A stretch of 64,000 nucleotides of DNA from Micromonospora coxensis (GTDB lineage: Bacteria; Actinomycetota; Actinomycetes; Mycobacteriales; Micromonosporaceae), in assembly GCF_900090295.1 (NCBI RefSeq), contig NZ_LT607753.1, positions 1,612,001 to 1,676,000 of the forward strand. The letters run 5' to 3'. Positions 38,078 through 49,398 of the stretch are shown piece by piece. Numbering within the stretch: position 1 is the stretch's first letter; each line of letters starts with the position of its first letter. The notes beneath the pieces were generated by a model, which saw only the letters and a program-made list of their open reading frames with translations, was not told the DNA's origin and did not search any database. Position numbers and translations under genes: made by a program.

Positions 38078-39535
38078 TCAGGCGATGACGGTCGCCTCCC
38101 GCCACTGCGGGCGGGCGGCCCGGTCCAGGTCGTACCGGACGTCGGCGAGCCGGCCCACCGCCTCGACCAGGTCGACCGCGGGCAGGGTGAAGGGCAGCCG
38201 GAGGAAGCGCTCCAGCGTCCCGTCCAGGCCGAACCGGGGGCCGGGCGCCAGCCGGACGCCGACCTCCTCGGCGGCGCGGGCCAGCGCGCTGGAGATCGGG
38301 CCGTCCAGCTCGGCCCAGAGGGTGACCCCGCCGCGGGGGGCGGTGACCCGCCAGTCCGGCAGCCGCTCGGCGAGCGCGCCGAGCAGCGCGTCGCGCTGGG
38401 CGGCGAGCTGACGGCGGCGGGCGGCGACGATGGTCGGGGCGTCGGCGAGCAGGTGCACCGCGACGAGCTGGTCCAGCACCGGGCTGGCCATGTCGACCCC
38501 GACCCGGGCGGCGGCGAGCCGCTGCACCTGCGGCGCGGAGGCCCGCACCCAGCCGATGCGCAGCCCGCCCCAGTAGGGCTTGCTCATCCCGCCGATGGAG
38601 ACCACCCGGGAGTGCCGGTCGAAGGCGGCGGTGGGCGGCGGCAGCTCGGTCCCGTCCAGCGGGAGGTCCACGAACGACTCGTCGACGACCAGGTCGGTGC
38701 CGGCGGCGTGGGCGGTGGCGACCACCCGTTCGCGTAGCTCGGCGGGCATCAGGTGACCGGTCGGGTTCTGGAAGTCGGGGATCAGGTAGGCCAGCTTGGG
38801 CCGGGTCTGCCGAATGCTGCCCAGCAGCAGCTCGGCGTCCCAGCCGGCCCCGTCGGCGGCGAGGCCGTGGGTGGCGATCCGGGCCCGGCGCGCCGAGAGC
38901 GCGGCCAGCGCGTTGGGGTAGGTGGGCGACTCCACCAGGACGCTCCCGCCGGGGGCCAGCGCCAGTCGCAGCACCAGGTCGAGCGCGTGCTGGGTGCCGC
39001 TGGTCACCATGATCTGCTCGGCGCTGGTGGGCAGCCCCCGCTCGGTGTACGACCGGGCGATCGCCTCGCGCAGCTCGATGATGCCGGTCGGGTGGTAGCC
39101 GGCGCCGCCGAGGTAGCGGGGCAGGTCCTCGGTGGCGGCGCGGGCCGCCGGGACGAGCTGGGGCGGGGCGGCGAGCGCGGCGACCCCGAGGTCGATCATG
39201 TCGCGGTCGTCCAGCGGGGTCCAGAGTCCGGTGCTGGCGACCCGGTGGGTGCCGGGCAGCATCGTCCAGCTTCCCGCGCCGCGCCGGCTGGCCAGGTGCC
39301 CGCTCTCGCGCAGCTGCCGGTACGCGGCGGTGACCGTGGTCCGGCTGATCCGCAGCGCCTCGGCCAGTTCCCGCTCGGCGGGCAGGCGTACTCCCAGCGG
39401 GAGCCGGCCGTCGGCGAGCAGGCCGCGGACGGCGGCCGCGAGCGCGGCGTAGTCCGGACTGCGGCGACGCCCCGGCAGGGCGTGCCACTGCCCGAGCAGT
39501 CGCGCCAATTGGCTGCCCCGCACCTGGCTGGTCAC
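38078..39535 (-). CDS. MocR/PdxR-type regulator (GntR helix-turn-helix plus aminotransferase fold)
   Basis: A 485-residue fusion: a GntR-type winged helix (about residues 30-95, with LRISRTTVTAAYRQLRESGHL) and a fold type I aminotransferase domain (about 120-480). The PLP lysine is in SIGGMSKPYWGGLRIGW, and SPTYPN, DFQNPTG and the Asp of VVDESF complete the PLP site. Such proteins bind PLP or its adducts but usually act as regulators. The GTG at 39535 follows GGGAGG. It is divergent from a YczE membrane protein, the same pair known as YczR-YczE in firmicutes and actinobacteria, and should control it. Confidence 0.92.
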   Translation of the reverse strand: MTSQVRGSQLARLLGQWHALPGRRRSPDYAALAAAVRGLLADGRLPLGVRLPAERELAEALRISRTTVTAAYRQLRESGHLASRRGAGSWTMLPGTHRVASTGLWTPLDDRDMIDLGVAALAAPPQLVPAARAATEDLPRYLGGAGYHPTGIIELREAIARSYTERGLPTSAEQIMVTSGTQHALDLVLRLALAPGGSVLVESPTYPNALAALSARRARIATHGLAADGAGWDAELLLGSIRQTRPKLAYLIPDFQNPTGHLMPAELRERVVATAHAAGTDLVVDESFVDLPLDGTELPPPTAAFDRHSRVVSIGGMSKPYWGGLRIGWVRASAPQVQRLAAARVGVDMASPVLDQLVAVHLLADAPTIVAARRRQLAAQRDALLGALAERLPDWRVTAPRGGVTLWAELDGPISSALARAAEEVGVRLAPGPRFGLDGTLERFLRLPFTLPAVDLVEAVGRLADVRYDLDRAARPQWREATVIA

Positions 39536-39608
39536 GGCCACCTCCCGGAAATTGGCTCTTCTCTTACGAGGATTGGCCCCTAGGTTGGCATGTGTGGCAG
39601 TGATTGGC
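39508..39608. promoter_or_regulatory. Phased direct repeats of ATTGGC, likely MocR sites
   Basis: ATTGGC occurs at 39508, 39551, 39572 and 39603 in the same orientation, with GTTGGC at 39584. The distances 43, 21 and 31 are near 4, 2 and 3 turns of DNA, so all face one side of the helix. MocR proteins are known to bind direct repeats. The sites flank the yczE minus-10 box TAGGTT (39581-39586). Confidence 0.6.
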
Positions 39609-40268
39609 AATCTCCGGCACCGACCGGTACGGCGACTGGCCCAGCTCTACACCGGGCTGGTCCTCTACGGCGTCAGCATGGCCCTGATGATCCGCTCCGG
39701 GCTCGGGCTGAACCCGTGGGACGTCTTCCACCAGGGGCTGTCCCGGCAGACCGGCATCTCGGTGGGCACGGCGAGCATCCTGGTCGGCGCGGCGGTGCTG
39801 CTGCTCTGGATCCCGCTGCGGCAGCGGCCCGGGCTCGGCACGGTCAGCAACGTCGTGGTGATCGGCCTGGCGGTGGACGCCACCGTGGCCCTGCTCCCCA
39901 CCGGGCTGCCGCTGCCCGCCCGGATCGGCCTGCTGGTCACCGGCATCGTCGCCAACGGCGCCGCCACCGGTCTCTACCTCGGCGCCGACCTCGGCCCCGG
40001 CCCGCGCGACGGACTGATGACCGGGCTCGTCGCCCGCCGCCCCGGCTGGTCGGTACGGCTGGTCCGCACCGCCATCGAGGTGCTGGTGCTGGCCTCCGGC
40101 GCGCTGCTCGGCGGCACCGCCGGCCTCGGCACGGTCGCCTACGCGCTCGCGATCGGGCCGCTGGTGCAGGTGTTCACCCCGATCTTCGCGGTGGCGCCCC
40201 GGCCCGTCCCCCGCACGCCCCTGCTCGCCACCCCGCTGACCTGCACCGATGCCCCAGCGGAAAAGTAG
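39594..40268 (+). CDS. YczE-family membrane protein
   Basis: A 224-residue protein with five membrane segments and the family marks GLVLYGVSMALMIRSGLGLNPWDVFHQG near residues 18-45 and LGPGPRDGLM near 136. YczE proteins are membrane components of unknown function, partners of MocR regulators. The GTG at 39594 lies 7 bases after TAGGTT, a leaderless start; a GTG at 39600 is an alternative. It is divergent from the mocR gene. The reaction, possibly transport of a PLP-related or sulfur compound, is a guess. Confidence 0.9.
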   Translation: MAVIGNLRHRPVRRLAQLYTGLVLYGVSMALMIRSGLGLNPWDVFHQGLSRQTGISVGTASILVGAAVLLLWIPLRQRPGLGTVSNVVVIGLAVDATVALLPTGLPLPARIGLLVTGIVANGAATGLYLGADLGPGPRDGLMTGLVARRPGWSVRLVRTAIEVLVLASGALLGGTAGLGTVAYALAIGPLVQVFTPIFAVAPRPVPRTPLLATPLTCTDAPAEK

Positions 40269-40306
40269 GTGTTTTCTCCGCCGACGGCGCCGGGCATCAT
40301 TCCTGC

Positions 40307-40768
40307 ATGGGGGAGAACGGATGGCGCTGGACGGACGCATGGATCTTCGTATCGCTGGTGATCGCGAGCGGCGCGGGGCGGCACCGTCGGGCGGCCGACT
40401 CGCGGCGTCCGGAGGGCGTCCGGCTCGCTGACGTCATCTCCACGGCGGACCACCTCAACCAGGCCATCCCGGACCGCCACGACGTCGAGACGGCGGTGCG
40501 CCGGCTGGTCGGCGCGGGGCTGGTCAGCGTGAGCGACGGCTGGTTCCGGATCACCCCGGACGGGGAGCGGCTCTGGCGGACCAGGCCGAGCGCGGGCGTG
40601 GGCACCACGGTGGACACCGTCCAGGGGGTGCTGGTGCGCCGGCACCGCGCCCCTGGCGAGGCCGACTGGCACCTGCCGGAGGACGACCACGCCGCCGCGG
40701 TGCAGGAGTACCTGGTCCGGTCCATCCCGGCGCCACGCCGCTCGCCGGAGGGCCACACCGGCCGCTGA
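40307..40768 (+). CDS. Small winged-helix-like protein, function unknown
   Basis: A 153-residue protein. Residues 40-95 look like a winged helix (VRLADVISTADHLNQAIPDRHDVETAVRRLVGAGLVSVSDGWFRITPDGERLW): helix, helix, recognition helix, then a two-strand wing. This could bind DNA, but the family is not one I can name. The ATG at 40307 lies 6 bases after CATCAT, a leaderless layout. It follows yczE by 38 bases but has its own minus-10 box. Confidence 0.7.
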   Translation: MGENGWRWTDAWIFVSLVIASGAGRHRRAADSRRPEGVRLADVISTADHLNQAIPDRHDVETAVRRLVGAGLVSVSDGWFRITPDGERLWRTRPSAGVGTTVDTVQGVLVRRHRAPGEADWHLPEDDHAAAVQEYLVRSIPAPRRSPEGHTGR

Positions 40769-40824
40769 GGCTCGGCGGCCGAGGCGGCCCCGCGAGACTC
40801 AGGGCCAGGATGCCCGGCGAGAAC

Positions 40825-41592
40825 TCAGCGGGTGGGGTGGCCGGCGGCCTTCAGCGCGTCCTTGACCTCGCCGACGGTCAGCTCACCGAAGTGGAAGACG
40901 CTGGCCGCGAGCACCGCGTCCGCGCCCGCGCCGATCGCCGGCGGGAAGTGCGCCACCGCGCCCGCGCCGCCACTGGCGATCACCGGCACGTCGACCACCG
41001 CGCGGACCGCCTGGATCAGCGCCAGGTCGAAGCCGGCCTTGGTGCCGTCGGCGTCCATCGAGTTGAGCAGGATCTCCCCCGCGCCCAGCTCGGCGCCGCG
41101 CCGGGCCCACTCGACCGCGTCGATGCCGGTGCCCCGGCGACCGCCGTGGGTGGTGACCTCGAAGCCGCTCGGCGTGCCGCCGGCCGGGGCCCGCCGCACG
41201 TCCAGCGAGAGGACCAGCACCTGCCGGCCGAACCGGTCGGCGATCTCGGCGATCAGCTCCGGCCGGGCGATGGCCGCGGTGTTCACGCCGACCTTGTCGG
41301 CCCCGGCGCGCAGCAGGGTGTCGACGTCGGCCACCTGCCGGACGCCCCCGCCGACGGTGAGCGGGATGAACACCGACTCGGCGGTGCGCCGGACCACGTC
41401 GAGCATGGTGCCCCGGTCGCTGGAGGAGGCGGTCACGTCGAGGAAGGTCAACTCGTCCGCGCCGGCGCGGTCGTACGCCGCCGCCAGCTCCACCGGGTCA
41501 CCGGCGTCGCGCAGGTCGAGGAAGTTGACCCCCTTGACCACCCGACCGGCGTCCACGTCCAGACACGGGATCACCCGCACCGCCACCGTCAT
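40825..41592 (-). CDS. hisF: Imidazole glycerol phosphate synthase, cyclase subunit
   Basis: HisF uses ammonia from HisH to convert PRFAR to imidazole glycerol phosphate and AICAR. The 255-residue barrel has both catalytic Asp residues: [16 protein letters not shown] near the start and [14 protein letters not shown] near residue 175. Phosphate-binding loops VGGGVRQ and [11 protein letters not shown] are intact. The ATG at 41592 follows TAGGCT by 7 bases (leaderless). It stands 3.8 kb from hisH, separate from the main his operon, with other genes between. Confidence 0.96.
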   Translation of the reverse strand: MTVAVRVIPCLDVDAGRVVKGVNFLDLRDAGDPVELAAAYDRAGADELTFLDVTASSSDRGTMLDVVRRTAESVFIPLTVGGGVRQVADVDTLLRAGADKVGVNTAAIARPELIAEIADRFGRQVLVLSLDVRRAPAGGTPSGFEVTTHGGRRGTGIDAVEWARRGAELGAGEILLNSMDADGTKAGFDLALIQAVRAVVDVPVIASGGAGAVAHFPPAIGAGADAVLAASVFHFGELTVGEVKDALKAAGHPTR

Positions 41593-41667
41593 GTGCTGAA
41601 GCCTATCCAACGGGTACGCGGCGACGACCGGCCTGTGAGGCCGGCCACCGCCGCGCGCCGTCCGGGT

Positions 41668-42666
41668 TCAGAGCCGGACGAGCATCTTGCCCAGGTTGTC
41701 GCCGCGCAGCACGCCGAGGAACGCCTCCGGGGCGTTCTCGATGCCGTCGACGACCGTCTCGTCGTACGAGAGGCTGCCGTCGCGCAGCCAGCCGGCCACG
41801 TCCGCGACGAACTGCTCCCGCAGGTGGCCGTGGTCACCGACGAGGAAGCCGCGCAGGGTGAGCCGCTTGCCGATGAGCAGCGCCAGGTTGCGCGGCGCGG
41901 CCGGCGCCTCGGTGGCGTTGTACTGCGCGATCATGCCGCAGACGGCGGCCCGGCCGTGCAGGTTCATCGCGCCGATGGCGGCCTCCAGGTGCTCGCCGCC
42001 GACGTTGTCGAAGTAGACGTCCACGCCGTCCGGGGCGGCGGCCTTGAGCTGCTGGTACACCGGGCCGTCGTGGTAGTCGAAGGCGGCGTCGAAGCCGAGC
42101 GCCCGCAGCCGCTCGACCTTGGCCGCCGAGCCGGCGCTGCCGACCACCCGGCCGGCGCCCTTCAGCTTGGCGATCTGGCCGACCATGCTGCCCACCGCGC
42201 CGGCCGCGCCGGAGACGAAGACCGTCTCCCCCGGCTTCATCCCGGCCACGTCGAGCAGCCCGGCGTACGCGGTCAGCCCGGTCATCCCGAGCACGCCGAG
42301 GTACGCGCTGACCGGCGCGAGGCTCGGGTCGACCGGGCGGGCGGCCTTGGCGTCGAGCAGCGCGTACTCGCGCCAGCCGAGCCCGTGCAGGACGGTGTCG
42401 CCGGGCTTGATCCCGTCGGCCTCGCTCGCCACCACCTCGCCGACCGCGCCGCCGTCGAGCGGGGCGTCGAGCGCGAACGGCGGGACGTAGGACTTGACAT
42501 CGTTCATCCGGCCCCGCATGTACGGGTCGACCGACATGAACTGGTTGCGGACCACGATCTGGCCGGGCCCGGGGGTGGGCACATCGGTCTCGACGAGGCG
42601 GAAGTTGTCGGCGGTCGGCCAGCCCTGCGGGCGGGAGGCCAGGTGGATCTCACGGTTGGTGCTCAT
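41668..42666 (-). CDS. NADP-dependent MDR-family oxidoreductase
   Basis: A 332-residue zinc-independent medium-chain reductase of the leukotriene B4 dehydrogenase/CurA type. It has the family's VDPYMRGRM motif near residue 48, the nucleotide-binding AAGAVGSMVGQIAKLKG near 155 and YFDNVGGEHLEAA near 230. It probably reduces the double bond of alkenals or alkenones with NADPH, a detoxifying role. The ATG at 42666 follows AAGGACGAACTCCG. The adjacent ohr-ohrR pair suggests an oxidative-stress neighbourhood. Confidence 0.9.
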   Translation of the reverse strand: MSTNREIHLASRPQGWPTADNFRLVETDVPTPGPGQIVVRNQFMSVDPYMRGRMNDVKSYVPPFALDAPLDGGAVGEVVASEADGIKPGDTVLHGLGWREYALLDAKAARPVDPSLAPVSAYLGVLGMTGLTAYAGLLDVAGMKPGETVFVSGAAGAVGSMVGQIAKLKGAGRVVGSAGSAAKVERLRALGFDAAFDYHDGPVYQQLKAAAPDGVDVYFDNVGGEHLEAAIGAMNLHGRAAVCGMIAQYNATEAPAAPRNLALLIGKRLTLRGFLVGDHGHLREQFVADVAGWLRDGSLSYDETVVDGIENAPEAFLGVLRGDNLGKMLVRL

Positions 42667-42715
42667 CGGAGTTCGTCCTTTCGTACGCGAGGTGTCGACG
42701 GGCCTGCGGTGGCGC

Positions 42716-43156
42716 TCAGGCCGACGCGGCCTCGCGGACGGCGAGGGCGACCTCGACGTTGCCCCGGGTCGCGTTGGAGTACGGGCAGACCTGGTGGGCC
42801 GCCTCGACCAGCTGCTCGGCGGCGGCCCGCTCGACGGCCGGCAGGTCCACCACGAGGGTGACGGCGAGACCGAAGCCGCCGCTGCCGTTCGGGCCGATGC
42901 CCACCTCGGCCTCGACGACCGAGCCGGAGACGTCCGCCTTGCTCCGGCGCGCGACCAGGCGCAGCGCGGAGTGGAAGCAGGCCGCGTAGCCGGCCGCGAA
43001 GAGCTGCTCCGGGTTGGCCGCGCCGCCGGCGCCGCCCATCTCCTTCGGCACCGCCAGGTCGAGGTCGAAGGTGCCGTCGGAGGTACGGACGTGGCCGTCC
43101 CGGCCGTCGCCGGTGGCGAGCGCGGACGCGGTGTAGAGCACCTGCACGGGGATCAC
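42716..43156 (-). CDS. ohr: Organic hydroperoxide resistance protein (Ohr)
   Basis: A 146-residue thiol peroxidase that reduces organic hydroperoxides using lipoylated proteins as electron donor. The peroxidatic Cys60 is in AAGYAACFHSAL and the resolving Cys124 in HQVCPYSNATRGN, the family's two active-site motifs. The GTG at 43156 overlaps the stop of the regulator gene in GTGA, so both are made from one message under OhrR control. Confidence 0.95.
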   Translation of the reverse strand: MIPVQVLYTASALATGDGRDGHVRTSDGTFDLDLAVPKEMGGAGGAANPEQLFAAGYAACFHSALRLVARRSKADVSGSVVEAEVGIGPNGSGGFGLAVTLVVDLPAVERAAAEQLVEAAHQVCPYSNATRGNVEVALAVREAASA

Positions 43157-43599
43157 TGCTCCTTCTGTCGGTGGATCGTCTCGGTGACCCGGGTGAGGGT
43201 GTCGCGCAGGGCGATCAGCTCGGCCTCGCCGAGGCCGGTGGCGCGGGCGACCCGCAGCGGCACCTCGTCCATCCGCTGCCGCAGGGCCACACCGTCGGCG
43301 GTGAGCCCCACCTCCACCCGTCGCTCGTCGCGCGCCGAGCGGGTCCGGACCACCAGGCCCGCCGCCTCCAGCCGCTTGAGCAGCGGGGAGAGCGTGCCGG
43401 AGTCCAGCCGCAGCGCGGCGCCGAGCTCGGAGACCGTGGGGGCGTCGTCGCCGTGCTCCCAGAGCACCAGCAGCACCAGGTACTGCGGGTAGGTCAGGCC
43501 GAACTCGTCGAGGATGGGCCGGTAGACGTCGGTGAGGGCGCGCGACGCGGCGTAGAGCGCGAAGCACACCTGTCGACGCAGCACCAGATCATCGGTCAC
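43153..43599 (-). CDS. ohrR: MarR-family peroxide sensor (OhrR)
   Basis: A 148-residue MarR protein with the reactive Cys12 in RRQVCFALYAASRA, the sensor thiol of OhrR, and the tyrosines nearby (Tyr16, Tyr25) that bond to it. The winged helix follows: PTVSELGAALRLDSGTLSPLLKRLEAAGLV. Oxidation of the Cys by organic hydroperoxides releases it from DNA and turns on ohr. The GTG at 43599 lies 7 bases after TACGGT (leaderless); a frame up to 43620 would start inside the operator. Confidence 0.94.
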   Translation of the reverse strand: MTDDLVLRRQVCFALYAASRALTDVYRPILDEFGLTYPQYLVLLVLWEHGDDAPTVSELGAALRLDSGTLSPLLKRLEAAGLVVRTRSARDERRVEVGLTADGVALRQRMDEVPLRVARATGLGEAELIALRDTLTRVTETIHRQKEQ

Positions 43600-43615
43600 G
43601 ACGAGAACCGTAGCG

Positions 43616-43635
43616 TGCAATTAAGTTGTGCACAA
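43616..43635 (-). promoter_or_regulatory. Likely OhrR operator
   Basis: Two overlapping dyads, CAATTAAGTTG (43618-43628) and TTGTGCACAA (43626-43635), form an AT-rich patch just upstream of the ohrR minus-10 box. CAATT/AATTG half-sites are typical of OhrR operators. Confidence 0.6.
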
Positions 43636-43690
43636 TCGATCACCCCGAGACATGACCGCCGCCACACCGCACAGCCCGCCGCTCCGCGCA

Positions 43691-43747
43691 CCGTTCGCGG
43701 CGTGTCGCGGTGTCCCGGGATCGGGACACCGCGACAGCCGCAAACCG
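43691..43747. terminator. Long hairpin between ridA and ohrR
   Basis: A perfect 14-bp inner stem (43704-43717 with 43722-43735) extends outward through GCGGC/GCCGC and AAAC/GTTC-like ends with a small bulge. It lies 60 bases past the ridA stop and should end the his operon transcript. A half-conserved copy of the same element is at 50126-50182. Confidence 0.7.
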
Positions 43748-43805
43748 CGTCGGCACCGCCGGAGGTCCGGCCCGGCGGGACGGAGCGGGACGGTGGCACG
43801 GCGGT

Positions 43806-44222
43806 TCAGGCGGCGGGCAGGTACGCCTCCAGCTCCACCTCGACCAGCAGGTCCGGGTCGATCAACCCGGCCACCACGACCATCGTCGCCGCCGGGCGGA
43901 CCGCGCCGAAGACCGCGTTGTGTGCCCGGCCCACCTCGTCGGCGTAGAGCCGGTCGGTGACGTACATCCGGGTCCGGACCACGTCGGCCGCGCTCGCGCC
44001 CACCTCGGCCAGCGCGTCCAGGGCGATCCGCAGCGCCTGGGCGGTCTGGGCGGCGGCGTCCCCGACGTGGGCGACCGCCCCGTCGACCGTCGACGTGCAG
44101 CCGGCCGTGAGCACCCGGTCGCCGGCCCGCACCACCCGCGAGTAGCCGTACAGCGCCTCCCACGGGCCGCCCGAGCCGAGCCGGGTGACGGTCGGGCCAC
44201 CCGGCACGGCGGCCTCGGTCAC
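43806..44222 (-). CDS. RidA/YjgF-family protein
   Basis: A 138-residue Rid protein with the family's strand pattern and the conserved Arg in [10 protein letters not shown], plus the C-terminal EVELEAYLP. Most RidA proteins speed the release of ammonia from reactive enamine or imine intermediates. This one may not be the archetypal RidA subfamily, since the usual IPxxG and CSGQ motifs are changed. GTG at 44222 overlaps the priA stop in GTGA, so it is the last gene of the his operon. Confidence 0.88.
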   Translation of the reverse strand: MTEAAVPGGPTVTRLGSGGPWEALYGYSRVVRAGDRVLTAGCTSTVDGAVAHVGDAAAQTAQALRIALDALAEVGASAADVVRTRMYVTDRLYADEVGRAHNAVFGAVRPAATMVVVAGLIDPDLLVEVELEAYLPAA

Positions 44223-44947
44223 GCCGCGGCCCGCAGCGTCTCCAGCGCCTGCGCCACGGTGAACGCGCCGGCGTAGAGCGCCTTGCCGGCGATCACACCC
44301 TCCACGCCGACCGGCTCCAGGGTGGCCAGCGCCCGCAGGTCGTCCAGGGTCGAGACGCCGCCGGAGGCGATCACCGGGGCGTCCGTGCGGGCGCAGACCT
44401 CACGCAGCAGGTCCAGGTTCGGCCCGCGCATGGTGCCGTCCTTGGTGATGTCGGTGACCACGTACCGCGACGCGCCGGCCTTGTCCAGCCGCTCCAGCAC
44501 CTCCCACAGGTCACCGCCGTCGCGGGTCCAGCCGCGGGCGGAGAGGGTACGGCCGCGCACGTCCAGGCCGATCGCCACCCGGTCGCCGTACTCGCCGCAG
44601 ATCCGGTCGCACCACTCGGGGTCCTCCAGCGCGGCGGTGCCGATGTTGACCCGGGCCGCCCCGGTGCCCAGGGCGGCGCGCAGCGACGCGTCGTCGCGGA
44701 TGCCCCCGGACAGCTCGACCTTCACGTCGAGCCGGCCGACCACGTCGGCCAGCAGCGCGGCGTTGGAGCCCCGGCCGAACGCGGCGTCGAGGTCGACCAG
44801 GTGGATCCACTCGGCGCCGTCGGACTGCCAGGCCAGCGCGGCCTCCAGCGGGTCGCCGTACGCGGTCTCACTGCCGGCGGCGCCCTGCACGAGGCGGACG
44901 GCCTGGCCGTCGGCGACGTCCACGGCGGGCAACAGGGTGAGGCTCAA
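44219..44947 (-). CDS. priA: PriA, bifunctional HisA/TrpF isomerase
   Basis: A 242-residue barrel that isomerises ProFAR in histidine synthesis and, in actinobacteria, also PRA in tryptophan synthesis. It has the actinobacterial PriA marks [18 protein letters not shown] (catalytic Asp), [25 protein letters not shown] and SARGWT, and [11 protein letters not shown] with the second catalytic Asp. No trpF lies in the trp cluster of this window, which fits a dual role. The ATG at 44947 begins MSLTLLPA. It is downstream of hisH and coupled to the ridA gene. Confidence 0.94.
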   Translation of the reverse strand: MSLTLLPAVDVADGQAVRLVQGAAGSETAYGDPLEAALAWQSDGAEWIHLVDLDAAFGRGSNAALLADVVGRLDVKVELSGGIRDDASLRAALGTGAARVNIGTAALEDPEWCDRICGEYGDRVAIGLDVRGRTLSARGWTRDGGDLWEVLERLDKAGASRYVVTDITKDGTMRGPNLDLLREVCARTDAPVIASGGVSTLDDLRALATLEPVGVEGVIAGKALYAGAFTVAQALETLRAAA

Positions 44948-44963
44948 CTCTCTATCTCCTCGG

Positions 44964-45287
44964 TCAGATCCGACGGTCCAGCGCGATCACCACGATCGCC
45001 GGCAGGACCAGCAGCAGCAGGACGACCAGCACCAGGCGCAGCGCCAGGTCGTCGACGAACGCCCAGATGCCGAACAGGGCCGCCAGGGTCAGCCCCACGA
45101 TGGCGGCCCGCTCCCCCCGGGTACGCCGGCCCACCCGCCCGGTGCGACCCCGCCGCCACTGCGGCGTGAGCCGACGCACCAGGGCCCGGCGACGCTGCCG
45201 GCGGGCGACCGTACGCTGGCGCGCCACGCGTTCCCGGGCGGCCTCGGCCTCCCGCACCGCGCGCCGGCGCGCCCGCTCCTTGCTCAC
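44964..45287 (-). CDS. Small membrane protein in the his operon, function unknown
   Basis: A 107-residue protein with a strongly basic N-terminal half (residues 1-60, over 20 Arg) and two hydrophobic segments (about 63-80 and 84-102). Basic residues should keep the N-terminus inside. It lies between hisH and priA, 16 bases before priA, a place where similar proteins occur in other actinomycetes. No enzyme motif is present. Confidence 0.8.
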   Translation of the reverse strand: MSKERARRRAVREAEAARERVARQRTVARRQRRRALVRRLTPQWRRGRTGRVGRRTRGERAAIVGLTLAALFGIWAFVDDLALRLVLVVLLLLVLPAIVVIALDRRI

Positions 45288-45380
45288 CGGACGCCCCCCG
45301 GCACGGGCGGGCGGGACGACCCGGCCGACGGGCGGCGCCGCGCGACGCGGACCCCGGCGGACGGGCGACGGACGACGGAC

Positions 45381-46007
45381 TCAGTCAACCGTGGCCAGCC
45401 AGTTGCGCAGCAGCACGGCGCCGGTGTCGGCGGACTTCTCCGGGTGGAACTGGGCCGCCGACAGCGCGCCCCGCTCCACCGCGGCGACGAAGTCCGTCCC
45501 GTGGTGGGCAGTGGTGACCGTCGCGCCGGACGCGACCAGCCCCGCGACGTCGTTCACCCCGTACGAGTGGACGAAGTAGAACCGGCTGTCTGCCGGCAGG
45601 CCGGCGAAGAGCACCGACCCGGCGGGCGCGTCGACGGTGTTCCAGCCCATGTGCGGCAGCCGCTCGGCGGGCAGCTTCGTCACCCCGCCGGGCAGCAGGC
45701 CGAGGCCCTTGGTGACCACCCCGTGCTCGTCGCCGTGCGCGAAGAGCACCTGCATGCCGACGCAGATGCCCAGCACCGGACGACCGGCGGCGACCCGCTC
45801 GGCGATCACCGGGCCCGCGCCGAGTTCCTCGATCCCCGCCATGCAGGCGGCGAACGCGCCCACGCCCGGCACCACCAGGCCGTCGGCCTCGGCGGCGGCG
45901 GCCAGGTCGGCGGTGACGGTCACGTCGGCGCCGACGCGCTGCAACGCGCGCTCGGCCGAGCGCAGGTTGCCCGAGCCGTAGTCGAGCACCACGATCCGCC
46001 TGCTCAT
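45381..46007 (-). CDS. hisH: Imidazole glycerol phosphate synthase, glutaminase subunit
   Basis: HisH splits glutamine and passes ammonia to HisF. The 208-residue class I amidotransferase has the nucleophile in GICVGMQ (about residue 83) and the His-Glu pair in QFHPEKS near 187, and the oxyanion strand motif PGVGAF. The ATG at 46007 overlaps the stop of a 19-residue mini-ORF by 4 bases. Confidence 0.96.
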   Translation of the reverse strand: MSRRIVVLDYGSGNLRSAERALQRVGADVTVTADLAAAAEADGLVVPGVGAFAACMAGIEELGAGPVIAERVAAGRPVLGICVGMQVLFAHGDEHGVVTKGLGLLPGGVTKLPAERLPHMGWNTVDAPAGSVLFAGLPADSRFYFVHSYGVNDVAGLVASGATVTTAHHGTDFVAAVERGALSAAQFHPEKSADTGAVLLRNWLATVD

Positions 46008-46063
46008 GCCGTCACCCCGCTCCGCCCGGCGTACGTCACCGCACCGACGATCCGCCCGCTCAC
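46004..46063 (-). CDS. Possible 19-residue coupling mini-ORF ahead of hisH
   Basis: GTG at 46063 opens a 19-codon frame (MSGRIVGAVTYAGRSGVTA) that ends in a TGA overlapping the hisH ATG. Its GTG also overlaps the TGA of the 57-residue gene upstream. It may only carry ribosomes across the gap so that hisH stays coupled. A peptide function is not claimed. Confidence 0.4.
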   Translation of the reverse strand: MSGRIVGAVTYAGRSGVTA

Positions 46064-46233
46064 GAGCCCTCCCCCGGCAGCAGCCAGAGCACCCCGCCGA
46101 TCGTCGCCAGCACGGCGAGCAGACCGGTGATCACCACCGCGCCCCGCGGCGCGCCCTGCCGGTGCAGGGACCACGTCCCACCGACCAGCACCCCGGCCAG
46201 GATCAGCAGCAGCGTCGGCAGCACCGAGCCCAT
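46060..46233 (-). CDS. 57-residue membrane peptide in the his operon
   Basis: The ATG at 46233 follows GGGAG and opens a 57-codon frame with good codon use. The product has two hydrophobic helices (about residues 5-20 and 33-52) joined by a short basic loop (HRQGAPRG). It is between hisB and hisH and linked to hisH by a mini-ORF with overlapping stops and starts. I do not recognise it; its fit with a two-helix small membrane protein is good. Confidence 0.7.
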   Translation of the reverse strand: MGSVLPTLLLILAGVLVGGTWSLHRQGAPRGAVVITGLLAVLATIGGVLWLLPGEGS

Positions 46234-46291
46234 CAGCGTTCTCCCTCGTTCGTGACCACGCCGCCGCGCCGCGCCGCACCGCGCGCGCCGG

Positions 46292-49292
<3,001 letters not shown>

Positions 49293-49305
49293 CCTTGCGA
49301 GTCTA
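49293..49305 (-). promoter_or_regulatory. Minus-10 box of the his operon, leaderless
   Basis: On the minus strand TAGACT (49305-49300) ends 7 bases before the hisD GTG. No ribosome binding site precedes the GTG. No clear minus-35 box was found. Confidence 0.55.
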
Positions 49306-49398
49306 GGCGGCGCCCACGCGGGCGGCCCTCGCCGCCCGGACGGCGGGACGGTGAGCCGGGACACGCCGGACGCGGCGGATCGGGCTACGCTCGGACGC

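Noticed and set aside
36693..39488. A 931-codon fusion of LtrA with an upstream domain
   Set aside because: The N-terminal 500 residues are an out-of-frame reading of the mocR gene; the LtrA family start and a minus-10 box place the true start at 37994.
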